A stretch of 64,000 nt of DNA from Microvirga puerhi (GCF_020089865.1 NZ_JAIRBM010000005.1:188126-252125), one strand, 5' to 3'; positions 1 to 9,130 are shown, counted from the stretch's first letter. Notes: generated by a model from the letters alone, not told the origin. Numbers and translations: made by a program.

Positions 1-320
1 CACCGCCGGCGCCCGCTCCCGCAAGGCCGCAACCACAGGCCCAGGCCGCCCAGGACAGCATCGCCGACATGATCCGCATGGGGGGGCCTGTGCCGGTGCC
101 GCCGGCGAGCGTCGGCAAGCCGGAAGCGGATCCCGTGCTCCTCGGCCAGCGCGCTCTTGCAAAGCTCGGCTACAACGTGAAGCCTGATGGCCTCATGGGA
201 TCAGAGACGCGCCAGGCCCTCGAGCGCTTCGAACGCGACCGGCACCTTCCGGTGACCGGCGAATTCGGAGGAAGGACGCTGCGCGAACTCACTTCCCTTG
301 CGGGCCTGCCGATGCCGTGA
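1..320 (+). CDS. Peptidoglycan-binding domain protein, C-terminal part (5' end outside window)
   Basis: The frame is open from base 3, so the gene starts upstream of the window. The visible part opens with a proline/alanine/glutamine-rich linker and then shows a typical PG_binding_1 fold segment (roughly the last 60 residues), with the pattern GQRALAKLGYNVKPDG followed by TRQALERFERD. Such domains attach envelope proteins to murein. The enzymatic or structural part of the protein is not visible, so the overall function cannot be named. It ends 52 bases before the DUF1491 gene. Family assignment is from the motif; full function is unknown. Confidence 0.75.
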   Translation, partial: PPAPAPARPQPQAQAAQDSIADMIRMGGPVPVPPASVGKPEADPVLLGQRALAKLGYNVKPDGLMGSETRQALERFERDRHLPVTGEFGGRTLRELTSLAGLPMP

Positions 321-372
321 CCGGAGGCGTCCCGCTTGCAGGGCGCCGCATGCAGTGGCACAGGAAGCGGCC

Positions 373-714
373 ATGTCCCGTCTGCGATCCGATTTCTGGG
401 TGTCCGCCTATCTCCGCCGCTGCGGTGTCGAAGGTGTCGAGGCTGCTCTACGCAAGCGCGGTGCCTCAGAGGCGGGCGCCATCTTCGTGAAGGTCGACCG
501 ACTCGACGGCACGGCGAGCCTTTATGGTCCGGCGCCGCAATTGTTTCTCGACGATAGCGGTGAACGTCGCTTCTCACCTGTTCTGCAGGATGTGATGCCC
601 CTCGATGTGGAGGAGCGCATGACGCGGGAGATTCGCTTCGATCCGGACCTGTGGCTGGTCGAGGTCGATGACCGGGACGGACGGCACTTCCTCGATCTCG
701 CGACCGAAGAATGA
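373..714 (+). CDS. DUF1491 family protein
   Basis: This 113-residue protein matches the DUF1491 pattern known from Rhizobiales: an N-terminal RLRSDFWVSAYLRRC stretch, a central GAIFVKVDRLDGTASLYGPAP segment and a C-terminal REIRFDPDLWLVEVDDRDGRHF. The family has no established function. I chose the ATG at 373 because conservation begins there; the same frame is open upstream to 298. It is cytosolic, with no signal peptide or membrane segment. It lies just downstream of a peptidoglycan-binding protein, and the next gene converges on it with only 4 bases between the stops. Confidence 0.8.
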   Translation: MSRLRSDFWVSAYLRRCGVEGVEAALRKRGASEAGAIFVKVDRLDGTASLYGPAPQLFLDDSGERRFSPVLQDVMPLDVEERMTREIRFDPDLWLVEVDDRDGRHFLDLATEE

Positions 715-718
715 GGCG

Positions 719-1705
719 TCACACATCGCCCAGGATTGCCCGCACCAGAGCGGCGGCGACGGGAGGCGACGGTTCGCGCATGGCGTGGACGAGGCGGCGC
801 ACCGCGGAGAGGGGTTGGGACATTGCCGGGTGAAGGCCGAGAATGATCTCGATCGCATCCCTCTCTCCGAATCCGATTGCTTTCAGCGCAAGCGACAGAA
901 GCTCATGGCGTCCCGAAACGGGAAGACGCCACACCACGCCGGTCGCAAAGCCGAAGGCATAGTTCAACAGTGCTTCGAAATGCGCCACGTCGCTGGCCCG
1001 CGCCGCAGCCACCAAGGCTGCGCGTTCGTAATCGGCGAGGCGGAGAGCATCGTCCGCGGTCGCTGGAGCCATTCGGTCCCGGATCCTGCGACGGCGCTCC
1101 GGGTCGGCAGCCAGATAGAGCGCGGCTTCGTCACGGAGCGTGAGCCCATCGCGGGCCAGAAGGATCGTCCCGAGCGATGGCCTGTTGCGCGCGCGGCGGA
1201 CGAGTTCGCGCATCGCGGGACTCGTCGCGAGGATGCTGCGATTGACTGCCAGCACGTCGTCCAGCGCATCCTCGTGCATCACAAGAAGGTGATCGACCGT
1301 CGTCGAAGTCAGTGCCGGATGACGGGCGAGACGCAGGCGGCCCTCCGCCGTCGCGAAAAGCTGCTTCACCAGATGGGAAGGAAATATCGCCAGATGGCCG
1401 AGCACGATATCGCGTGTCTCCTGCGAATGCCGCAGGAGATGATCGAGAATCGACGACGGCGTATCTTCGCACGGGGATAGAATCCGCGCGAGAGTCACGA
1501 GAGTCGCATGATCCATGCCTGGCAGGAAGCCGAGCGCAAGCGATTCAAATGTCTCGATAATCTCCCGGTCGCGAGCCGGCGCAGTGACGAAGAGCTCCGC
1601 GTTCATCACCAGAAGAGCAGCACGCGAATCCGCATTCCGGACATTCGGCAATCCGAGACCCGACAGGTCCGGCCAATGCTCCTGCAGGGCGGGGGAGGCC
1701 ATCAA
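719..1705 (-). CDS. DUF2336 domain-containing protein
   Basis: The 328-residue product is rich in leucine and alanine helices, and its repeated LARHPALT and LAVNRSILATSPAMRELV-type segments are typical of the alpha-helical DUF2336 repeat proteins of alphaproteobacteria. Function is undefined for the family; some members are associated with regulation of development or motility, but nothing here points to a specific role. No signal peptide or transmembrane helix is evident. It is convergent with the DUF1491 gene, and the region upstream separates it from a small divergent gene at 1951. Confidence 0.75.
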   Translation of the reverse strand: MMASPALQEHWPDLSGLGLPNVRNADSRAALLVMNAELFVTAPARDREIIETFESLALGFLPGMDHATLVTLARILSPCEDTPSSILDHLLRHSQETRDIVLGHLAIFPSHLVKQLFATAEGRLRLARHPALTSTTVDHLLVMHEDALDDVLAVNRSILATSPAMRELVRRARNRPSLGTILLARDGLTLRDEAALYLAADPERRRRIRDRMAPATADDALRLADYERAALVAAARASDVAHFEALLNYAFGFATGVVWRLPVSGRHELLSLALKAIGFGERDAIEIILGLHPAMSQPLSAVRRLVHAMREPSPPVAAALVRAILGDV

Positions 1706-1803
1706 CGCAACTCTTTCGACACGACGTCGCGCACCGTAAGACCGCGCCGTTAGCGGATTGTTAAATGGTTGCCGTATTTGCGCGCGATGCCTCCTTTAGG
1801 GAA

Positions 1804-1897
1804 GGAACCGAAGGGCTTTGCCGTATGTTGATTCCGCAACAGGTGAAGCTTTTGCGCGAAGTTTGTTCGCTGGAAACGGTCTGTTAACCATAGCGTT
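1804..1897 (+). promoter_or_regulatory. Two candidate EcfG-type promoters
   Basis: Two matches to the general-stress sigma factor pattern GGAAC-N16/17-CGTT lie upstream of the small gene at 1951. The first is GGAAC at 1804-1808, 17 bases, then TGTT at 1826-1829. The second is GGAAA at 1872-1876, 17 bases, then CGTT at 1894-1897, which would give a leader of about 50 bases. Each has one mismatch. This is motif reading only, without expression evidence. Confidence 0.35.
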
Positions 1898-1950
1898 ATT
1901 TTGTGAGGGGACCGTCGAAGCAGACAGCGGAGTGGCACGGAGGATTCCAC

Positions 1951-2151
1951 ATGAACGACGCTTGGAGCAGAAGTCAGGGGACGCTCCTCATCTTTCCCGA
2001 TCCGGCGTCTCGTCCGCCCCGGCCCGTGCTGTCGGCGAACGAGCCACGCGGCGAGATTCTTCTCTTTACCGGCGTACGCTACGAGCGGCCGTCGCCCAAT
2101 CCCGGGCCCTCCCGTCCCTTCGCATCGGACAGCACGCGCCGCCGTTCCTGA
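1951..2151 (+). CDS. Small hypothetical protein (66 aa)
   Basis: The start at 1951 is preceded by a strong ribosome binding site (GGAGG about 10 bases upstream), which is why I shorten the open frame that begins at 1903. The product is a 66-residue soluble protein, proline- and arginine-rich at the end, with a central GEILLFTGVRYER segment that looks conserved in related Rhizobiales small proteins; this is from memory and unchecked. No domain is recognisable. Candidate EcfG-type promoters upstream suggest stress control. The following acetyltransferase gene converges on it. Confidence 0.6.
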   Translation: MNDAWSRSQGTLLIFPDPASRPPRPVLSANEPRGEILLFTGVRYERPSPNPGPSRPFASDSTRRRS

Positions 2152-2196
2152 TCGAGGTCTTTGACGTCGTCCGACCTTGCGCGACGTCGTGATGCC

Positions 2197-2712
2197 TCAC
2201 ATGTCCGAAGCGACCATATTCTTGCGCATCAGCAGCGCGTCGCCGCCATAGCTGGCGAGTTTCCTGCGCAACGCCTCCGTCATCGCTTCCTGGAATCCGA
2301 AACGTCCCCAGAATCCGCGCGAGCCGTTGACGGCCACCAGCGACAGATTGTCGAATCCCCGTTCGATGGCATGCTGCGTCAGTCGCGCAACGATATCTGC
2401 CGCATAACCCTTCCCGCGTGACTCTGGAAGCAGCGCGACGTCGTGGACGTAATAGGTCGTTGCATCCGCAGGAATGCTGCCGAGAGGCGTGTTCAGAGCC
2501 GGAGGATTGCCGAAGCGCCAGGGATGGCTCAGGGTGTATCCGATGAGGCGCTTGTCTTCCTCGAGGACATGACAGCCGGCGCGATGGAGCGCGAGGCGCT
2601 CTACGAAGACCTGCATGTCCTCTGGATGATCCACATGAATGCGGTCGGCGAGAGCCTTCACGACCGGCAGATCCTCTGCGGTCATGGGGCGCCAGAAGCC
2701 CGGTTGCGGCAT
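2197..2712 (-). CDS. GNAT family N-acetyltransferase
   Basis: The 171-residue protein has the GNAT layout: an N-terminal alpha-beta part, then VHDVALLPESRGKGYAADIV (about residues 89-108) containing the acetyl-CoA binding R/Q-x-x-G-x-G/A loop (SRGKGYA), and a C-terminal LVAVNGSRGFWGRFGF element typical of the last strands. The acceptor substrate cannot be told. The start at 2712 overlaps the stop of the upstream DUF1254 gene by one base (ATGA), so translation is probably coupled and the three genes down to 3871 look like one operon. Confidence 0.85.
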   Translation of the reverse strand: MPQPGFWRPMTAEDLPVVKALADRIHVDHPEDMQVFVERLALHRAGCHVLEEDKRLIGYTLSHPWRFGNPPALNTPLGSIPADATTYYVHDVALLPESRGKGYAADIVARLTQHAIERGFDNLSLVAVNGSRGFWGRFGFQEAMTEALRRKLASYGGDALLMRKNMVASDM

Positions 2713-3290
2713 CAGCTCGCCTCGTCTTCGTCGATCGTGCAGGTGACGGCCTTCGCAGCCTCCTCGGCCTGCACCCGCTGGCTTGGTCGCGGCGCGGCCA
2801 CGCGGACGACGATGTATCCCTGTTCCTGCGGCGCCACAATCCGCACGTCCCGTGACGGGTCGTTCTCGTCTTCCGCCGCACGTGCCTCGTCGAGCTGGCG
2901 CGGCGTCATGACGACGAGTTCCAGTTCGCCGCGAATGGCGGCACGGTCCGTGACGGCGAAGAACACGCCTCGCGTCTTGGTGTGAAAGGAGAACGACAGG
3001 AAGTCCTGCCCAGGCTTTGCGGTCACGCGCACCGGGCCGTCGGACAGGTCGAAGGCGCAGGCGGCGACGGCGGTCGCCGGGTCGGGCAGCGGGAGCCAGG
3101 TCTTCTCGCCGCCGGCTGGGCTGATCAGCTGTGCCTGATCCTCGGTGAGCGTTTCCTGCAGGCGGTTGAAGGCATCGTTCTCGGCAAAGGAGGGCGCGGC
3201 GAAGATGATCGCGATGTGAACGCCTGCGGCCAGCACCAGGCCGCTGAGCGTCGCGAGGAAGAGGCGGGTCAGGTTGCTCATGCGCTGCAT
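2712..3290 (-). CDS. DUF1254-like membrane-anchored protein
   Basis: The 192-residue product has one N-terminal hydrophobic segment (about residues 7-32) and an extracytoplasmic remainder with a FHTKTRGVFFAVTDRAAIRGELELVVMTP-type core. It pairs with the DUF1214 gene immediately upstream, an arrangement common in Rhizobiales, where the two are annotated as DUF1254 and DUF1214 membrane proteins. Their function is unknown. A second start codon at residue 4 is possible. It overlaps the DUF1214 gene by 13 bases and the acetyltransferase gene by one base, which supports an operon. Confidence 0.7.
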   Translation of the reverse strand: MQRMSNLTRLFLATLSGLVLAAGVHIAIIFAAPSFAENDAFNRLQETLTEDQAQLISPAGGEKTWLPLPDPATAVAACAFDLSDGPVRVTAKPGQDFLSFSFHTKTRGVFFAVTDRAAIRGELELVVMTPRQLDEARAAEDENDPSRDVRIVAPQEQGYIVVRVAAPRPSQRVQAEEAAKAVTCTIDEDEAS

Positions 3291-3871
3291 TCCCCGCGTT
3301 CGATGGTGGGCAGGTCATCAGCGTTCAGGTTGAGGCCGGCCGCGCCGGGAATGTCGTAGAGGCGTAGCACGACCGTAAACGGCCCGGAGGCCGGAAGCTG
3401 CAGCCAGTTGCCTGGGCTCAAACTGCGCGAAAGGGCGATGGTGAACATATTGTCGGCATCGCGCACGACCTCCGAGGAGGTGAAGCCGCTGCGCCCGAGT
3501 TCCGATGGAGAAGGCCGGCCGGCCTCATCATAGACGGTGAGTGTCCACCACCGGGCTGCAGGCGTGGAACGCCCGATGCGATAGGAGCATGCGGAACTCA
3601 GCTTGCGCCCGTCCTTGTCGACGAGGGCTGTCAGAGCCAGCCCTTCGCCGATGGCGAGCGGGACGTCGCCCCGGCGGGCTACGATCGCCCGCATATAGGG
3701 ATCGGCATCCGCCGATCCGAGCTTCGGCCACGCCTGCCAAGGACCGAGACGGCGGCTTCCGAACGGAGGCGTTCCGTTGAGGACGGCATAGGCCGAGCCG
3801 ACGCCGAGGCCCAAGGCGAGCACCAGGGCATAGAGGATGAGGGCGGCAGTGGGGATCGGTCTGGCGGTCAC
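3278..3871 (-). CDS. DUF1214 domain-containing membrane protein
   Basis: The 197-residue protein begins with a membrane segment (about residues 8-32) followed by an exported domain. The run WWTLTVYDEAGRPSPSELG, then SPGNWLQLPA and PFTVVLRLYDIPG, is the signature of the DUF1214 family. It is the first gene of a three-gene operon with the DUF1254-like and GNAT genes. No catalytic residues are defined for the family, so only an envelope location can be inferred. The 174 bases upstream to the penicillin-binding protein end show nothing clear. Confidence 0.8.
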   Translation of the reverse strand: MTARPIPTAALILYALVLALGLGVGSAYAVLNGTPPFGSRRLGPWQAWPKLGSADADPYMRAIVARRGDVPLAIGEGLALTALVDKDGRKLSSACSYRIGRSTPAARWWTLTVYDEAGRPSPSELGRSGFTSSEVVRDADNMFTIALSRSLSPGNWLQLPASGPFTVVLRLYDIPGAAGLNLNADDLPTIERGECSA

Positions 3872-4045
3872 GGGTAACGGGAATCTTTGGGAGGGTGCGT
3901 TGGGACGGGGGTCATGAAGAACACACCTTCGATCTAGAGCATTGGACCCAGAAGGGGAGTCGCCTCGGGGCTGTGCTCACAGGCAGGATCATCGGATTAT
4001 TCGGCACATAGGGCAAAGTCCTTGTCCCGTCAGGAGGTCAGCGTG

Positions 4046-6268
4046 TCACGGCATCGCGAAGCGCCGGGAGGCAGACGCGGTGGTGTCACGCGTTTCCGAT
4101 GTCCGCAGCGGATCCTGCTTGGTCGCCGCAGCCGGACCCACGGCCGACTGGAACAGGTTGCCGATGCTTCCCAGCACCTCAAAGGAGCGGCGGGACAGGG
4201 TACCGGCGAGATAGGCCTGTTGCTGCGCCGCGGAGCTATCGTCCGCCGCCCCGCGGTTCGCCACAGCCACCTTGGCGTTGCCGGTCTGCTCCAAGCCGGG
4301 AAGCGGCCGGATTTCGAGATTCTGATGGGCAAAGGCCATGACCTCATGCCAGGTCATGGCGGGCAGGGTGCCTCCGGTCATGTTGTTCATGGCGCTGTGA
4401 TCGTCGTTGCCGAACCAGACGCCGGCCACGAGATTGCCCGTGAAGCCGACGAACCAGGCGTCGCGATAGGCATTGGTCGTGCCGGTCTTGCCGGCGGCGC
4501 GGATGCCGTCGAGCATGGCGCGCTTGCCGGTTCCCTCCTCGATGACCTTGTTCATCATGAAGTTCATGGCGTTGACGACCCGCGGCTCCAGGACCTGCGG
4601 CGGCGGGGTGTCCGTTGAGCGGCGATAGATCACGTCGCCCTGCGAGTTGCGGACTTCCCAGGCCGCGTAGGGCGGCGCCTTGCGCCCGCCATTGGCGAAG
4701 ACCGCATAGGATGCGGCCATGTCGATGACCGTCACCTCCGCGGCGCCGATGGGCAGGGAACTCGAATCCGTCAGCGGATGGGTCAGGCCCATCTTCGCAC
4801 CCATCTCGATGATCTTGGCGCGTCCCGCCTTGGCGTTGCCTTTGCCGATCTGCAGCGACATCCAGACCGGGATCGAGTTGATGGATCGCGCCAGGGCGGA
4901 GACCATGGGCATGCTGCCGGAGAAGGAGCGGCCATAGTTCTGCGGGCACCAGTTGCCGAGACAGATCGGCTTGTCGACCACGGTCGAGGTCGGCGTGAGC
5001 TTCGGATCCGCCGTGAGAGCCGTGGCGTAGACGAACGGTTTGAACGAAGAGCCGGGCTGACGCAGCGCGTCCGTCGCCCTGTTGAACTGGCTCTGACCGT
5101 AGTCGCGCCCGCCGACCATGGCGCGGACGGCGCCGTCCACGTCCATCACGACGATCGCGCCCTGGCCCGCACGATACTCGCGGCCATGCTGCCGAAGCAT
5201 GTTCTCGAGCGTCTCTTCCGTATGGGCCTGCAGGTTCGTGTCGAGTGGCGTCTTGATGGTCAGCACGCGGTCGTTGCCGAATTTCTTCTCGGCGGCGAGC
5301 TGCTTCACCTGCTCGAAGGCCCAGTCGAGATAGAAGTCGGGCGTAGTCTCGCGGCTGCGGTTGACCGGGGTTGCCGGGTTGCGCAGGGCCGTCTGGATCT
5401 GGCCCTCGGTCAGGAAACCGGCCTCGACCATGTTGCGCAGCACGTCGTTGGCGCGGGCACGGGCAGCGGGAAGGTTGATATGCGGCGCATATTTCGTCGG
5501 GGCCTTGAACAGGCCGGCGAGCATGGCCGCCTCGGCCAGGGTCACGTCCTTGGCCGATTTGCCGAAATAGTAGTCCGCCGCGGCGACCACGCCGTGCGCT
5601 CCGCCACCCATATAGGCGCGATCGAGATAGAGCTTGAGGATCTGGTCCTTGGTCAGGTGCGATTCCAGCCAGAGGGCCAGAAAGGCCTCCTTGATCTTGC
5701 GCTCGAGGGAGCGCTCGTTGGTCAGGAAGAGATTCTTGGCAAGCTGCTGCGTGATGGAGGAGCCGCCCTGCACCACGCCGCCGCCCTGGGTGTTGACCAC
5801 GAGAGCGCGGAACGTGCCGATGGGGTCGATGCCCCAGTGATCATAGAAGCGCCGATCCTCAGTGGAGATGGCAGCCTTCACGAGGTAGTCCGGGAAATCC
5901 TCAAGCTTATAGGAATCATCGAGCCGGATTCCGCGTCGTCCCACCTCCTGACCGTAGCGGTCGAGGAAGGTGACGGCGAGGTCCTGGGTCTTCAGCCAGT
6001 CCTCTTCGGTCTCACGAAAGGCCGGAAGGGCCAAGGCCAGCATGACGATGCTGCCCGCCGTTCCGAGGGTTACGGCCTCGCTGGTGAGATCGAGGATGAC
6101 CCGGGGTGCGCCACGAAACCGCAGGCACTTCGCCCAGTCCGAATAGATTTCCCAACCACGCCCGAGGCCTTGGCCACTCTGGAACAGGGACGAGTTCAGC
6201 CAGGCATCGAAGGCCAAGGCTGCGCGCTTAATCCTTGTCTTGAGGGGTGTACGGGGTTGTGAGCGCAC
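4046..6268 (-). CDS. Class A penicillin-binding protein (PBP1A family)
   Basis: A bifunctional peptidoglycan synthase of 740 residues. A cytoplasmic N-terminus is followed by one membrane helix (about 61-84). The glycosyltransferase 51 domain shows the catalytic Glu137 in STEDRRFYDHWGID, then GGSSITQQLAKNLFL (168-182) and RKIKEAFLALWLE. The transpeptidase domain shows SSFK (Ser407, Lys410), the SIN motif (462-464) and KTGTT (594-598), all intact. It polymerises and cross-links glycan strands in the periplasm. Length and motif order are normal for the family. It is transcribed alone; the divergent YcgN-like gene starts 212 bases away. Confidence 0.95.
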   Translation of the reverse strand: MRSQPRTPLKTRIKRAALAFDAWLNSSLFQSGQGLGRGWEIYSDWAKCLRFRGAPRVILDLTSEAVTLGTAGSIVMLALALPAFRETEEDWLKTQDLAVTFLDRYGQEVGRRGIRLDDSYKLEDFPDYLVKAAISTEDRRFYDHWGIDPIGTFRALVVNTQGGGVVQGGSSITQQLAKNLFLTNERSLERKIKEAFLALWLESHLTKDQILKLYLDRAYMGGGAHGVVAAADYYFGKSAKDVTLAEAAMLAGLFKAPTKYAPHINLPAARARANDVLRNMVEAGFLTEGQIQTALRNPATPVNRSRETTPDFYLDWAFEQVKQLAAEKKFGNDRVLTIKTPLDTNLQAHTEETLENMLRQHGREYRAGQGAIVVMDVDGAVRAMVGGRDYGQSQFNRATDALRQPGSSFKPFVYATALTADPKLTPTSTVVDKPICLGNWCPQNYGRSFSGSMPMVSALARSINSIPVWMSLQIGKGNAKAGRAKIIEMGAKMGLTHPLTDSSSLPIGAAEVTVIDMAASYAVFANGGRKAPPYAAWEVRNSQGDVIYRRSTDTPPPQVLEPRVVNAMNFMMNKVIEEGTGKRAMLDGIRAAGKTGTTNAYRDAWFVGFTGNLVAGVWFGNDDHSAMNNMTGGTLPAMTWHEVMAFAHQNLEIRPLPGLEQTGNAKVAVANRGAADDSSAAQQQAYLAGTLSRRSFEVLGSIGNLFQSAVGPAAATKQDPLRTSETRDTTASASRRFAMP

Positions 6269-6480
6269 GGAAAAATCCTTGGGGACAGGTCGGGCGACCT
6301 GAGGGATTGGATACGGTCCTTCTCACCCGAGCGGCTCGGCTATGCCGCTGTGGCTTGCATTAACAACTCACGAAAAGGCTTGACGGTTCATATGGTTTCA
6401 TCGCTTCACGGGGGAAGATCCAAAACCGGCAGGTCCCCACCTCCTTCAAAGTGCCGTAAAGAAAGGGTTGAGACCTCTCT

Positions 6481-7014
6481 ATGGATACCACAGCTCCCGT
6501 AACGTTAAAGCCTGAAGATTTGCCGTTCTGGAAGACGAAATCCTTGGACGCCATGACGGCGGAGGAATGGGAGAGTCTGTGCGACGGATGCGGGCGCTGC
6601 TGCCTCGTCAAACTGGAGGACGAGGATACCGGCGAGGTGCTCTATACGGATGTGGCCTGCACCCTTTTGAACGATCACACCTGCCGTTGCCGGGACTACC
6701 CCAACCGGCAGGCCAAGGTGCCGGATTGCGTTCGCCTGACGCCCGACACCGTGCGCCAACTGTCCTGGCTGCCGCCCACCTGCGCCTATCGGCTGATCGC
6801 TGAAGGGCGCGATCTCTACTGGTGGCATCCCTTGATGTCGGGAGATCCGGAAACGGTCCATGCCGCAGGCATTTCCGTGCGCGACAGGGTCGCCGGTCCC
6901 GAGGAGGACTTCACCGTCCGCGAATTGCTGGAGCGGCTCGTGGATTGGCCGGCGGGCGATGAGGCAGAGAGTGACGCATCGTCTCCATGGCATCCGTCAT
7001 CGCACGGCAAGTAA
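6481..7014 (+). CDS. YcgN/UPF0260 family cysteine cluster protein
   Basis: The 177-residue cytosolic protein carries the cysteine-rich CDGCGRCC motif (about residues 37-44), a second pair in [20 protein letters not shown], further cysteines at PDC and PTC, and the C-terminal [22 protein letters not shown] signature of the YcgN (UPF0260) family. The cysteine pattern suggests Fe-S or zinc binding, but the biochemical role of the family is not established. The start at 6481 gives the full conserved N-terminus ([20 protein letters not shown]). It is divergent from the penicillin-binding protein gene. Confidence 0.9.
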   Translation: MDTTAPVTLKPEDLPFWKTKSLDAMTAEEWESLCDGCGRCCLVKLEDEDTGEVLYTDVACTLLNDHTCRCRDYPNRQAKVPDCVRLTPDTVRQLSWLPPTCAYRLIAEGRDLYWWHPLMSGDPETVHAAGISVRDRVAGPEEDFTVRELLERLVDWPAGDEAESDASSPWHPSSHGK

Positions 7015-7355
7015 AGCCAAGCTCCTGGCGATAAACGAAAAATTTTCAGAAGTGATCAATAGTTCGCGATCTGCGGGATTGACTCCTCGTGACGAAAGGC
7101 GGAAGTTGTCGACGTGCCACCCTAAAGAGGAGGCTACGACAATGACGCCACCGGACTCGACCTTTTAAGGGACGTTGTGCTTGACGTGGCCTGACGCCCG
7201 CCGCACGACGGACCGAATTCATCCTGATAACTTAGGTTCCATTACCGGATTATTTCCGGATTTCTCCTGGCACATGATCATGTCGCCACCTAAGGAGCTG
7301 TTCTTCTTGCGGAGACGGCTCCTTTTGCTTTTCCAAGCGAGCGATTCGATAGGCC
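7015..7355. other. Intergenic region without convincing gene
   Basis: About 340 bases between the convergent YcgN-like and AI-2E transporter genes. I see an eight-codon reading frame at 7142-7168 behind a strong AGGAGG, but it is too short to call, and an imperfect hairpin AAGGAGC/GCTCCTT (7292-7298 with 7318-7324) followed by a T-rich stretch that might end rightward transcription. No RNA gene is recognised. Confidence 0.5.
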
Positions 7356-8447
7356 TCAGGACTTGGCCGGTCCTGGCATCCCCTCCGTCCCGGGCTTCGC
7401 CTCGCCGGGGACGGGGGTCGTCTCGCCGAGGACTTCCCGCACGTAGAGCTTTTTGACCAGAACGAAGATCACGACCAGAAGCGGGAAGCCGAGCATCAGG
7501 CCAAGCGTCCCGAAGAGCACGCCGCCGATCACAATGCCGAACAAGGCCAGGGCAGGAGGGATGTTGACCATTTTCCGTTGCAGCAGAGGCTGAATGAGAT
7601 TGCCCTCCAATTGCTGCACGATGACCACCGCGGCCACCGTCCAGAGCATGGCTTTGCTCCCGAGCGTGATGGAGATCAGCACGGCCGGAACGGCGCCGAG
7701 AATCGGCCCCAGGAACGGGACGAATTCCAGGAGCGCGGCGATGAGCCCGAGCGCATGCGGCGAGGGCAGCCCGATCAGCCAGAACGCAAGACCTGCCATG
7801 ACGCCGACGCAGGCCATCGACAGGAGTTGTGCCGTCAACCAGAGGCGCAGGGCCTGTCCACAGGTGGCGAGGGCGCTTTCGATCCTCTGGTGATGATTGA
7901 GCGGGAAGAGCTTGACGAAGCCGTCAAAGTAAAGCTGCGGCGAGGCGGCGATGTAGAGGCCCGCGAAAACCGCCAACGCGAAATCGGTGAGCCCGCCCAG
8001 GACCGTTCCGCCGATTCCGGCGATGCGTTGCACGAGTCCCGTGCTCGGAATCTCGCTCATGAACTGTGAAAGGTTATCGGAAATCGAGCTGATTCCGATC
8101 TTGCGGCCGAGCTGATCGATGGCAAGCGGCAGCTGCTCCGCCACGCTGCTCATCTGCGTCCTCATATTGGCGCCGAAGAGAAACAGAAGCCCAACGAATA
8201 GGGCGAAGATCAGCAAGCTTGCGACAGCCAGCGCCCATCGCGACGGTACGCGAAGGTACCGGCTGAGCGCGTCGGCGGCGGCGTTCAGAATGATCGCGGC
8301 GAGGATCGAGCCGAAGGCCAGGAGCACGATACTTGAGAGCTGCCACAGGATCAGGGCGAGGACGATAAGGCCCATGAGAATGAGTGTCTTGCGGATGAAC
8401 TCCGCATTGCTCATGCGCTCCTTGGGTGGGGAATTGCCGCTGTTCAT
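7356..8447 (-). CDS. AI-2E family transporter (PerM/YdiK type)
   Basis: A 363-residue polytopic inner-membrane protein. It starts with two membrane helices (about residues 17-60), has an extended soluble stretch with an amphipathic segment, then five or six more helices. The ending GVLFGTLGLMLGFPLLVVIFVLVKKLY followed by a charged tail is the family hallmark, as is LLEFVPFLGPILGAVPAVLI. Family members are exporters of undefined substrate; the AI-2 assignment is historical and not implied here. It is a single gene, with an uncharacterised region of small genes upstream. Confidence 0.9.
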   Translation of the reverse strand: MNSGNSPPKERMSNAEFIRKTLILMGLIVLALILWQLSSIVLLAFGSILAAIILNAAADALSRYLRVPSRWALAVASLLIFALFVGLLFLFGANMRTQMSSVAEQLPLAIDQLGRKIGISSISDNLSQFMSEIPSTGLVQRIAGIGGTVLGGLTDFALAVFAGLYIAASPQLYFDGFVKLFPLNHHQRIESALATCGQALRLWLTAQLLSMACVGVMAGLAFWLIGLPSPHALGLIAALLEFVPFLGPILGAVPAVLISITLGSKAMLWTVAAVVIVQQLEGNLIQPLLQRKMVNIPPALALFGIVIGGVLFGTLGLMLGFPLLVVIFVLVKKLYVREVLGETTPVPGEAKPGTEGMPGPAKS

Positions 8448-8580
8448 CGTTCCGGATCCTGGCCTGTTCAGACAATCAGGGCCGCGGCACTCGGTTCCTC
8501 GTCCGAGAAACCGGAAGTTTTCGGGCGCGTTTCTCCGTCCCGGATCTGCCCGGAAGCGTGGCCGGTGGCGAAAAGACGAA

Positions 8581-8605
8581 GGAACAGAAGATTTACGAGG
8601 GAGTT
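8581..8605 (+). promoter_or_regulatory. Candidate EcfG-type promoter
   Basis: GGAAC at 8581-8585, 16 bases, then AGTT at 8602-8605 fits the general-stress sigma pattern GGAAC-N16/17-cGTT with one mismatch. A start site near 8611 would leave a leader of about 18 bases carrying the AGGAGG at 8615-8620, directly before the 26-codon gene. Confidence 0.4.
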
Positions 8606-8628
8606 TTTAAGCACAGGAGGGTTTGGTC

Positions 8629-8709
8629 ATGTCGTCCCGTGTGATCTGTTTCTTACTCGGAACCGTTTTTCCACTTGCCACCGTCGGGTGGCTTCTTTGG
8701 CAAAACTGA
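8629..8709 (+). CDS. Candidate 26-residue membrane peptide
   Basis: An ATG at 8629 follows a perfect AGGAGG (8615-8620) at 8 bases spacing. It encodes 26 residues: a short basic N-terminus (MSSR), then a single hydrophobic stretch ending in WLLWQN. A single-pass inner-membrane peptide is the natural reading. A candidate EcfG-type promoter sits immediately upstream, so a role in general stress adaptation is plausible but inferred. Nothing comparable is recognised by name. The hairpin CGCAAGAA/TTCTTGCG at 8727-8748 lies 17 bases past the stop. Confidence 0.5.
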   Translation: MSSRVICFLLGTVFPLATVGWLLWQN

Positions 8710-9130
8710 CGACTGTAAGTATTATTCGCAAGAAGCGAAGTTCTTGCGGTATCGGCTGCGTCGGACATCGTGAGTTTGGAGATCGCGTATACGCTGCCCG
8801 GCGATCTTGTTGATATTGGATTTCTGAAGCAGCTTGCGATCCACGCTGATATCTGAGGCCTTCCAAGGCCTTTGGCGCAGGCAAGGTTTGCGAGGTGCTG
8901 GAAGCCGGAAGGTTATCTGCTCTACGCCTTCTGGATGTTCATCTTGTCGAGATCTGCGCGGAGACCAACCGCAAGGCCCTGCGACCGGCCAACACCCCAC
9001 CAATGCATGAAGAACAGGCGCTGCTTCTCTTTCGTCATGGGATTGCGCAGCGCGTACACGATCATCCCGTGCTCCGTCAGTGCTGGAAATGCAGGGCGGC
9101 GCAGTCTTTCATTCGCGGCTCGAAACGGGA
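8710..9130. other. Intergenic region, only a hairpin seen
   Basis: About 420 bases. It holds a perfect 8-base stem CGCAAGAA-GCGAAG-TTCTTGCG at 8727-8748 without a following T run. Several overlapping open frames exist on both strands, but none has a good ribosome binding site or a recognisable product, so I call no gene. The stretch may be degenerate sequence. Confidence 0.4.

Noticed and set aside
4778..6262. Plus-strand open frame of 494 codons
   Set aside because: It is antisense to the penicillin-binding protein gene and has no recognisable domain; the opposite frame carries all catalytic motifs.
7142..7168. Eight-codon frame behind a strong AGGAGG
   Set aside because: Too short to support as a gene and no attenuator structure or amino-acid bias follows it.
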